This document shows, one piece after another, positions 50,607-57,062 of a stretch of 64,000 bases of DNA (the first letter of the stretch is position 1; each line of letters starts with the position of its first letter). Source of the DNA: Litorivita sp040371945 (lineage in GTDB: Bacteria > Pseudomonadota > Alphaproteobacteria > Rhodobacterales > Rhodobacteraceae); NCBI RefSeq assembly GCF_040371945.1, contig NZ_BAABWS010000003.1, forward strand, positions 178,953 through 242,952, given 5' to 3'. Below the pieces are notes generated by a model, which had not been told where the DNA came from, did no database searches, and saw only the letters and a list, made by a program, of their open reading frames with translations. Position numbers and translations under genes: made by a program.

Positions 50607-50732
50607 TTAGCCTTGACGGGCTTTGAAGCGGGGCTGGGTCTTGTTGATCACGTAAACGCGGCCCTTGCGGCGCACAACACGGCAGTCGCGGTGCCGATTC
50701 TTGAGCGAGCGGAGCGAGTTTTTAACCTTCAT
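50607..50732 (-). CDS. rpmJ: Ribosomal protein bL36
   Basis: A 41-residue basic ribosomal protein: MKVKNSLRSLKNRHRDCRVV is followed by RRKGRVYVINKTQPRFKARQ. This is the longer C-minus (zinc-free) type of L36, as only one cysteine of the zinc-ribbon pattern is kept. It is too short for many gene finders. AGGAGAAGACCT lies before the ATG. It sits alone between the convergent PaaK-like gene and the tRNA-Val, the usual stand-alone location for this variant in alphaproteobacteria. Confidence 0.97.
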   Translation of the reverse strand: MKVKNSLRSLKNRHRDCRVVRRKGRVYVINKTQPRFKARQG

Positions 50733-50835
50733 AGGTCTTCTCCTCATTCGCGGCGCAGGCTGCGCCTCTGATTACATTTACCCTTATAAACAAGGGCGCC
50801 GGCGGGTGCGTCTGGCGGGTCAGACGCGAGAAACA

Positions 50836-50910
50836 TGGTGGGCGATACTGGGATCGAACCAGTGACCCCTTCGATGTCAACGAAGTGCTCTACCGCTGAG
50901 CTAATCACCC
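50836..50910 (-). tRNA. tRNA-Val (anticodon GAC)
   Basis: A complete cloverleaf on the minus strand: acceptor stem GGGTGAT / ATCGCCC with discriminator A and genome-encoded CCA; D-loop GCTCAGCGGTAGAGC; anticodon stem CTTCG / CGAAG around loop TTGACAT (anticodon GAC); T-stem ACTGG / CCAGT with loop TTCGATC. All stems pair with one G-T wobble in the acceptor stem. Confidence 0.97.
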
Positions 50911-51058
50911 ATATAGCCGGCTTGGCCCCTTGCCCCATAAAAAGGGGCGCGGGAAATCCGCGCCGGTTCGCTGGTCTATAAAAGGAGTCGCGCGGGGGAT
51001 CAAGGGGCTTTTGGTGTAGAAAGTTTTGGGGCATGCTGATTCACGGAAAGGTCTATTT
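50911..51058. other. Promoter region of tRNA-Val and the N-formylglutamate amidohydrolase gene
   Basis: This gap should hold the divergent promoters of the tRNA (leftward) and the amidohydrolase (rightward). I see no further gene. The ribosome-binding site GGAAAGG of the rightward gene is at 51045-51051. Between the tRNA and rpmJ (50733-50835) nothing else is visible. Confidence 0.5.
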
Positions 51059-51922
51059 ATGCCGAAGCTTGCCTATCAAGTTATCACGCCCGAGCGCCGC
51101 CGCACCGCGGTGGTTTTTGCCTCGCCGCATAGCGGGCGGGACTATCCGTGGAGCTTTGTGCGCAAGTCGGTTTTGGACACGCAAATGATCCGGTCCTCCG
51201 AAGATGCCTTTGTCGATGATCTGTTCGAGGCGGCGCCCTCCTTCGGCGCGCCGCTGCTCAAGGCCTGCGCGCCGCGGGCCTTTATCGATTACAACCGCAG
51301 CGCGGATGAGCTTGATCCCGCCTTGATCGACGGCATGGCCAAAGGCAAGGCGCTCAACCCGCGCGTGGCCTCGGGGCTTGGCGTCGTGCCGCGCGTGGTT
51401 GCGGGCGGGCGCGCGATTTACCGCGGTAAAATGCCGATGAGCGAGGCGCAGAGGCGCATCGAAACCTATTGGCAGCCCTACCACCAAAAACTGCAAGAAT
51501 TGCTCGATGCCAGCCACCGCGAGTTCGGCATGTCCATTCTTGTCGATTGCCATTCCATGCCACATGAAGCCGTGGATAGCGTCGCGCGCCTCGGGGCCAA
51601 GCGCCCTGATGTTGTGCTTGGCGATCGCTTCGGCGCAGCGGCGGATGAGGAAGTGGTCGAGCAGATCGAACGCGCCTTGGTCAATGCAGGGCTGCGCGTG
51701 GTGCGTAACACGCCCTTCGCGGGCGCCTATACCGCGCAGCATTACGGCCGCCCGTCGCGGGGCCAGCACGCGGTGCAGATCGAGATCGACCGATCCATTT
51801 ATATGAACGAGAAAATGATCCGGCCCAACGGGAATTTCAAAGCGTTCAAAGCCCTGCTCGAGGGGGTGATCGCCGATATCACGCGCTTTGGTGCGCGCAA
51901 AATTCCGCTCGCCGCAGAATAG
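51059..51922 (+). CDS. N-formylglutamate amidohydrolase family protein
   Basis: A 287-residue hydrolase of the HutG2-type family, which splits N-formylglutamate into formate and glutamate in one histidine degradation route. Family blocks are VVFASPHSGRDYP near residue 20, DDLFEAAPSFGAPLLKACAP, FIDYNRSADELDP, LVDCHSMPHEA and NTPFAGAYTAQHYGRP. The histidines and glutamates expected to bind metal are present. No other hut gene is adjacent, so the actual substrate is unproved. Start ATG 51059 is set by GGAAAGG and the family N-terminus. Confidence 0.9.
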   Translation: MPKLAYQVITPERRRTAVVFASPHSGRDYPWSFVRKSVLDTQMIRSSEDAFVDDLFEAAPSFGAPLLKACAPRAFIDYNRSADELDPALIDGMAKGKALNPRVASGLGVVPRVVAGGRAIYRGKMPMSEAQRRIETYWQPYHQKLQELLDASHREFGMSILVDCHSMPHEAVDSVARLGAKRPDVVLGDRFGAAADEEVVEQIERALVNAGLRVVRNTPFAGAYTAQHYGRPSRGQHAVQIEIDRSIYMNEKMIRPNGNFKAFKALLEGVIADITRFGARKIPLAAE

Positions 51923-51980
51923 GCCGTGCACCCGCGCTATGGTGCGAAACGCTTGCAGCCGAGGAGGCAGGGCGCAGCCC

Positions 51981-52355
51981 TCAAGACGACAGTTCAGTCC
52001 GCCATAGGGTCAATGCCAGCATCAGTTTGCGCGAGGTCTCGCGATAGTCGCCTTCGAGCAACTCTCGAGCGGCGTCGATCTCGCCTTGCTCCACCTTGTG
52101 GGCGATCTTGCCAGCGCAACCGTGAAACTCCGCATGCAGCCGCTTGATCACTTTATAGGGCTTGCCGCTCTTGGTTTCCTCGTCGATCTGCGTACCGTGG
52201 AGCCATTGGCCGAATTCACAATGATCATCGCGCGAGATTTGCACGGAGGGGGTATCGATTTCCCCCATTTGAATACCGGTATGAAGTCGCGTTTTCCATT
52301 TTGAATGCGCACTGACAGCGCTCATGATGTTGTCGATGATGACGTCATTTTCCAT
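51981..52355 (-). CDS. Stand-alone CZB (chemoreceptor zinc-binding) domain protein
   Basis: A 124-residue four-helix protein made of a single CZB domain. The zinc-ligand pattern is visible: His in AVSAHSKWKTRLHTGI, Cys in SRDDHCEFGQWLHG and two His in KRLHAEFHGCAGKIAHKV, matching the 3His-1Cys site of CZB proteins. The domain usually sits in chemoreceptors or diguanylate cyclases, where zinc or hypochlorous acid alters signalling. Here it is free-standing, so it may act in trans. There is no signalling gene next to it. The start ATG 52355 is the first available. Confidence 0.87.
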   Translation of the reverse strand: MENDVIIDNIMSAVSAHSKWKTRLHTGIQMGEIDTPSVQISRDDHCEFGQWLHGTQIDEETKSGKPYKVIKRLHAEFHGCAGKIAHKVEQGEIDAARELLEGDYRETSRKLMLALTLWRTELSS

Positions 52356-52428
52356 GGGGCGATCCTCGCTAGAGACATGCGACCCTATTCGAACCCGCGT
52401 TACGAAAAGGTTTCCACGCGCAAAGTTT

Positions 52429-53733
52429 TCAATCTGTCTTGCGCGCGCGCTTCAATCCACGCCCCTTGACGATCGCCGCCGCGCCGAATTTTTTGCGGAT
52501 TTCGTCGGTTGCGCGCTCTGCTTTGGCGCGTTGGGCCGCCCCTTGGTCGAGAAGGTCCGCCGACAGATCCGCACTGCTTTCATCGACCAGATCGGAAATG
52601 CCGACCCCGATCAAACGGTATGGTCCCTCTGGCCCGACCTGATCGAGCAGACCGCGCGCGGTGCGATAGATCGTATCGGCCATTTGCGTGGCATCGCGCA
52701 AGGATAGGCGCCGCGACAGGGCGCTGTGATCGCCGCGTTTGAGTTTGAGCGTTACCACGCGCCCCGCCAAGGATTTGGCCTTGGCGCGGGCCGAGACTTT
52801 TTCGGCCAAGCGCCACAAATGCCCGTCCAGAAGTTCGGCGTCGAATGTGTCCTCGAAAAATGTCGTCTCGTTCGAGATGCTCTTCATCGGGCTATGGGCC
52901 GAGACGCGGCGTTTGTCCTGACCGCGCGCCAGATGCCAAAGCCGCTCGCCCGTATTGCCAAAACGCGCATGAAGATCGCGCCGGTCCCAGCGGCGCAAAT
53001 CGGCAAAGCTGCGAATGCCTGCGGCCTCCAATGCGGCCTGCGTGGCCGCGCCCACGCCCCAGATCATCCGCACAGGTTTGTCATGCAAAAACGCGGCGGT
53101 TTCCGCCTCGCCGATCACCGCAAACCCGTTGGGTTTGTCGAGGTCCGACGCGATTTTGGCCAGAAACTTGTTATGGCTCAGCCCGATCGAGCCGGTCAGC
53201 CCCAATTCGGTTTTCATCCGCCGCACCAGCCGCGCCAGCATCACCGCAGGCGGCGCGCCGTGTAGCCGCATCGTGCCGCGCAGGTCCAAAAATGCCTCGT
53301 CCAAGGACAAAGGTTCAATCGCGGGGGTCAGCTCTTCCATCATCTGCCGGATCGCGCGGCTGGCCTCGGCATAGGCCTCCATGCGCGGCGCGATCACCAC
53401 CGCGTCGGGGCACAGCTTGAGTGCTTGGAACATCGGCATGGCTGAACGCACCCCGCGAATGCGCGCCACATAGCAGGCGGTCGAGACCACGCCGCGCCGC
53501 CCGCCGCCGATGATCACCGGTTTGTCCGCCAAGGCCGGATTGTCGCGTTTTTCCACCGAGGCGTAGAAGGCATCGCAATCCATATGGGCGATGGCGAGGT
53601 CGAACAATTCGGCATGGGCGATCACACGCGGGCTGCGGCACGAGGGGCAGCGCCCGCCGCCGTCAAAACATGTCAGGCAGGCGCGGCACAGGCTGGGCAT
53701 CGGGGTGGCAGTGGCGGGCGGGGCGCTTGGCAT
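52429..53733 (-). CDS. dinB: DNA polymerase IV (Y family) with an N-terminal cysteine-rich extension
   Basis: A 434-residue translesion polymerase. Catalytic motifs: AHMDCDAFYASVEKRDNP (first metal-binding Asp and the steric gate region) and PLSLDEAFLDL (Asp-Glu). The little-finger domain lies at about 290-400. The N-terminal about 40 residues contain CRACLTCFDGGGRCPSC, five cysteines in a likely zinc ribbon that E. coli DinB lacks but relatives in this lineage have. No beta-clamp motif is certain. No LexA box was evident upstream. Confidence 0.94.
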   Translation of the reverse strand: MPSAPPATATPMPSLCRACLTCFDGGGRCPSCRSPRVIAHAELFDLAIAHMDCDAFYASVEKRDNPALADKPVIIGGGRRGVVSTACYVARIRGVRSAMPMFQALKLCPDAVVIAPRMEAYAEASRAIRQMMEELTPAIEPLSLDEAFLDLRGTMRLHGAPPAVMLARLVRRMKTELGLTGSIGLSHNKFLAKIASDLDKPNGFAVIGEAETAAFLHDKPVRMIWGVGAATQAALEAAGIRSFADLRRWDRRDLHARFGNTGERLWHLARGQDKRRVSAHSPMKSISNETTFFEDTFDAELLDGHLWRLAEKVSARAKAKSLAGRVVTLKLKRGDHSALSRRLSLRDATQMADTIYRTARGLLDQVGPEGPYRLIGVGISDLVDESSADLSADLLDQGAAQRAKAERATDEIRKKFGAAAIVKGRGLKRARKTD

Positions 53734-53863
53734 CTATCGGTCCGAACCATTGGGGCAGGGCAAAATGAGCGGGCAGGGCGGGAAAACAGGGGCGGCGCAG
53801 CGGCGCCAGGGCTGGCCCGCGCCGCCGACTTGGATAGAATAGAGCAAAGCTTGGGGGAGCGGT

Positions 53864-54283
53864 ATGGAATTTGCAGGATCGAAACTGGCGCTCTTTGTCG
53901 GCGATAAACTGGTCACGCTCTTGCGCGATGATCTGCCCAATATCGCCTTTGCCGACCATTGGGATTTGCCCGGTGGATTTGCCGAGGCGGGCGAGACGCC
54001 CGAAGCCTGCGCCTTGCGCGAGACCTTTGAAGAGGTCGGGGCCGTCCTGCGCGCCGAGCAGCTATGCCTGCAAGCCTGTTACCCGCGCCCGGTCGGCACG
54101 GTTGCCTTTTTTGCCGCGCATTTGCCTGCCGATGCTGCGCGCGGCCTGCGCCTCGGGGATGAGGGGCAACGCATGGCGTTGATGACGGCTGAGGCCTTTA
54201 TCACTCACACCCGCGCCGTTCCGCATTTGCAAGACTGGCTCGCGGCCTATTTGCGTGGCCGGTCGCCGACCGCGATGCGATAA
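53864..54283 (+). CDS. NUDIX hydrolase
   Basis: A 139-residue pyrophosphohydrolase. The Nudix box is complete: GGFAEAGETPEACALRETFE continuing EVGA, matching G-x5-E-x7-REU-x-EE-x-G-U. The substrate (a nucleotide sugar, dinucleoside polyphosphate or oxidised nucleotide) cannot be deduced from the box. GGGGGAGC lies before the ATG. It is divergent from dinB by 130 bases. Confidence 0.92.
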   Translation: MEFAGSKLALFVGDKLVTLLRDDLPNIAFADHWDLPGGFAEAGETPEACALRETFEEVGAVLRAEQLCLQACYPRPVGTVAFFAAHLPADAARGLRLGDEGQRMALMTAEAFITHTRAVPHLQDWLAAYLRGRSPTAMR

Positions 54284-54352
54284 AGGCGATGGCCGCCGCC
54301 CTTTCGGGGCAACGGCCAATGAGGTCGAGGCTGCGCCGGATGGGCAGGGCTA

Positions 54353-55348
54353 CTATTTGAACAAGGATTTCTTCTCGCTCGCGGCGGCGTTTGAAAACGG
54401 GTTTTCCAAAGACCGCGCCTCTTCTTCGTGCTTGGCGGCTTTTTGAGCGGCGATCTGCGCGGCGCGGATGCGGTCGGCCTCATCGGCCGAGGCGACGAGT
54501 TTGACCATAGAGGTCAGGCCTTCGCCCTTGACCAGCCATGCGACCGAGAAGGCCAGAAGGCCGAAGGTCTCGAACCAGAAGATCAAATGGTTTTCGGCCA
54601 CGAAATGCGCAATCGCGTCGCGCCCGACGGCGCCGATGACGAAGAGCAGCACCAAAATCGCGGTACATCCGACGAGGATATTGCCGCAGGCGGAATAGAT
54701 CGAATGCTCTGCCGCGCGGATGCGGTCCATGGCGCGGCCCATGGGCGCGCGGCGGAAGTTCTCCAGACACATCACCGCCAGCGCGAGAAAGAAGATCAAG
54801 GCGCTCAGCGCGTGCAAGAGCGCCGAGCCGCCGGAGCCGAGCCATTGCACCATCAAGGGCACCGGCGTGGTCGCCACCTGCGACGAGGTCGGGAACATCG
54901 CCACACCGACGGCCCCCAAAGCCGCGGCCATAGAGACGCGCCGGTCGGTGAGGATTTTCTCGATCGGGCGCTGGGCCACGCGGTCGGGCTCGGCGGAATA
55001 GCCTTTGTAGCAAAACAGGAAGATCGCAATTGCGCCGATCACCCCGACCAGAAGGCTGCGCACCGGCGTATAATAGAACTCCGAAATCGACGGCATGAAA
55101 TTGACCGTTGGCGTGGCCGCCATGATCAAAAGCAACATCGGCAGCACAAAGCCAAGCAGCCCCGTCATGCGCCGCAGCTTGAGATAGGAGAGCACCAGAT
55201 CGTTATGGGCTTTTTGCGTCTCCCCCGACAGGGCGGGGCCTTTGGGCGCGGCGGGCGGCACAGGCGCGCCGCTTTGCGAAGCGGTGTTTTGCGCCGGTTT
55301 GCTGGTGCTACTGGAAACCGGTGTTCCTGCGTTGATGGTAACGGCCAT
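54353..55348 (-). CDS. Multi-pass membrane protein of unknown function
   Basis: A 331-residue protein. A low-complexity Ser/Thr/Pro/Ala cytoplasmic tail (about 1-45) is followed by about six to seven transmembrane helices (for example TGLLGFVLPMLLLIMAATPT, SLLVGVIGAIAIFLFCYKGY, LLHALSALIFFLALAVMCLE, GCTAILVLLFVIGAVG), and a charged Ala/Lys/Glu-rich C-terminal helix (AAQIAAQKAAKHEEEARSLE). YYTPVRSLLVGVIG recalls DUF998-like membrane proteins, but I do not assign it. ATG 55348 follows GAGAGA; the longer start gives 14 more residues without support. Confidence 0.78.
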   Translation of the reverse strand: MAVTINAGTPVSSSTSKPAQNTASQSGAPVPPAAPKGPALSGETQKAHNDLVLSYLKLRRMTGLLGFVLPMLLLIMAATPTVNFMPSISEFYYTPVRSLLVGVIGAIAIFLFCYKGYSAEPDRVAQRPIEKILTDRRVSMAAALGAVGVAMFPTSSQVATTPVPLMVQWLGSGGSALLHALSALIFFLALAVMCLENFRRAPMGRAMDRIRAAEHSIYSACGNILVGCTAILVLLFVIGAVGRDAIAHFVAENHLIFWFETFGLLAFSVAWLVKGEGLTSMVKLVASADEADRIRAAQIAAQKAAKHEEEARSLENPFSNAAASEKKSLFK

Positions 55349-55531
55349 TCTCTCTCGTCCCCCGATCAAATAGGTAAACTCATCTCTCAATTGGCGAGGA
55401 AGTTAACACGCGCCAGCCCCCGCGCGCACCCGATTCTTAGGCGAATGTCGGAGATATCCACAACATATAGGGGTGCGGCGGCGGTTTTTGCCTCTATTTT
55501 GGGTGCCCTAGGGGGGAGGAGGCGTCGCAGA

Positions 55532-56245
55532 TCAGCTTTGCTGCATCTGCGCGAGAATCGCTTCGGCCGCCTCTGCGGGGCTCGGCGCTTTCCAAATCGG
55601 GCGTCCGACGACGATATGATCGACCCCGTCCTTGACTGCCTGCGCAGGGGTTGCCACGCGTTTTTGATCGCCCAGATCGGCCCCTGCGGGGCGCACGCCC
55701 GGGGTGACGATCAATTTGCCCGCCGCCGAGGGCAGGGCGCGGATCGCGGCGGCCTCTTGCGGCGAGGCGATGACCCCGTCGGCGCCCGCCTCGAAGGCAT
55801 TATGCGCCCGCTCCAGCACCAGATCGGCGAGCGCGCCCGACTTGATCAGGCTCGCATCCAGATCGCCGCGATCCAAGGAGGTCAGGATCGTCACCGCGAG
55901 GATCTTCAGATCCTTGCCGCTGGCCCCTTCTTTGGCGGCGCGCACCACATGCGGATCGCCATGCACCGTCAGAAAATCCATATCGAATTGTGCCAGCCCG
56001 CGCACCGCCGCTTCGACTGTCGCGCCGATATCGAACAGTTTCATGTCGAGAAAGATGCGCTTGCCGTGCTCTTGTTTGAGCTCGTTGGCCAACGCCAATC
56101 CGCCGCCGGTGAGCATCCCGAGGCCGATTTTATAAAAGCTGACCGCATCGCCCAAATCCTCGGCCAGTTTCAAACCGGCGATGGCATTGGGCACATCCAT
56201 TGCAACAATAAGGCGGTCATCGGCGGGGCGAGGGGACTGGGTCAT
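55532..56245 (-). CDS. pyrF: Orotidine 5'-phosphate decarboxylase
   Basis: A 237-residue TIM-barrel enzyme making UMP from OMP, the last step of de novo pyrimidine synthesis. The catalytic Lys/Asp array is in FLDMKLFDIGATVEAAVRGL (D-x-K-x2-D), preceded by LIVAMDVPNAIAGLKLAEDL. The phosphate-binding loop is seen in TPGVRPAGADLGDQKRV and DHIVVGRPIWKA. The ATG at 56245 gives the usual length. It is separate from other pyrimidine genes. Confidence 0.96.
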   Translation of the reverse strand: MTQSPRPADDRLIVAMDVPNAIAGLKLAEDLGDAVSFYKIGLGMLTGGGLALANELKQEHGKRIFLDMKLFDIGATVEAAVRGLAQFDMDFLTVHGDPHVVRAAKEGASGKDLKILAVTILTSLDRGDLDASLIKSGALADLVLERAHNAFEAGADGVIASPQEAAAIRALPSAAGKLIVTPGVRPAGADLGDQKRVATPAQAVKDGVDHIVVGRPIWKAPSPAEAAEAILAQMQQS

Positions 56246-56342
56246 GAGGGCTGCTTTCTGATCTAGGGGCGCGAAAGGGCAAACTGTGCGCCCTTGTTGC
56301 GGCCCCAGCCCTGCGGGTCAAGGCTTTGCCCGCTGCGGCTAT

Positions 56343-56383
56343 AAAAAAACGGGCGCACGGAACCATGACAAACCGTGCGCCCG
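56343..56383 (-). terminator. Terminator of the gene at 56435-56743 (minus strand)
   Basis: Perfect 11-bp stem CGGGCGCACGG / CCGTGCGCCCG with a 12-base loop; on the minus strand it is followed by seven T residues (AAAAAAA on the plus strand, 56343-56349). Confidence 0.9.
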
Positions 56384-56434
56384 CGGTCGGGCTTGCTCTG
56401 TGAGGAACGCGGGGGCGTTTCGCGCCCCGCGCGC

Positions 56435-56743
56435 TTAAGCGGCGTAAAGCGGCGTTTCGCTTTGCGCGGGGATCAAATGGACCGCGCGTTCGGTCGCGCT
56501 TGATTTGCGGCTCATGCGCAGCGCGCCAAGGTCGAGCGCTCTGGCCCGCGCTGCCTTGTGTTGGCGCAGCGCGCGCTCGCAAAGCCCATCGGCAAGGGCG
56601 CGAAACGGGGCGTCCATGGGCGCGGCCATCTGGCACGGATAGATATAGGCCTCGCCGCGCTCGTAGAGCGTGACATTGGCCTCAAAAGCGCTGAGCGCAG
56701 GGTTATAACGGACATCGTTCAATTGCAGTTTTTCGGTATGCAT
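56435..56743 (-). CDS. Conserved small protein of unknown function
   Basis: A 102-residue, mildly basic cytosolic protein. Visible content: LQLNDVRYNPALSAFEANVT, RGEAYIYPCQMAAPMDAPF, and a helical ALRQHKAARARALDLG. I do not recognise a family. Codon use is normal and it has a strong dedicated terminator, both of which argue that it is a real gene. Start 56743 (MHTEKLQLND) was preferred to a start 19 residues earlier. It is divergent from clpB, whose promoter lies upstream. Confidence 0.72.
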   Translation of the reverse strand: MHTEKLQLNDVRYNPALSAFEANVTLYERGEAYIYPCQMAAPMDAPFRALADGLCERALRQHKAARARALDLGALRMSRKSSATERAVHLIPAQSETPLYAA

Positions 56744-56950
56744 GGCGTGTTGCCTTTCTGCTCGTTTGGCGGGGCGCCTATCGGGTTTTCGGGCGCGCAC
56801 TTATAGATATGGGCGCGCTTTCACTCATTTAACGCCCCACTCACGCAAAAGTTCCCACGCGTCGCCTTACCGTGAGGATCGCCAAGGGCCGAGCGCGCCA
56901 GCCGCCTTTGCCCCTGCGCCGGTTTACGCGCAATTTTCGCCAATGCGGCC

Positions 56951-56979
56951 CTTGAAGGGGGGGCGGTCTTTCCCCAAAT
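56951..56979 (+). promoter_or_regulatory. Putative heat-shock (RpoH) promoter of clpB
   Basis: CTTGAA (56951-56956) is followed after 15 bases by CCCCAAAT (56972-56979), so CTTG and the -10 block are 17 bases apart. E. coli sigma-32 sites have CTTGAA and CCCCATNT 13-14 bases apart; alphaproteobacterial RpoH sites have CTTG-N17-CYTAT. The start would lie about 80 bases before ATG 57063. Confidence 0.6.
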
Positions 56980-57062
56980 TATCCGTGAGGCCCGAAATTA
57001 AGGGGCGTGCCGCTGAGCGGGCGCCACCACCGGATCGGGCGCTTTATATAAGGAGAACGGCG

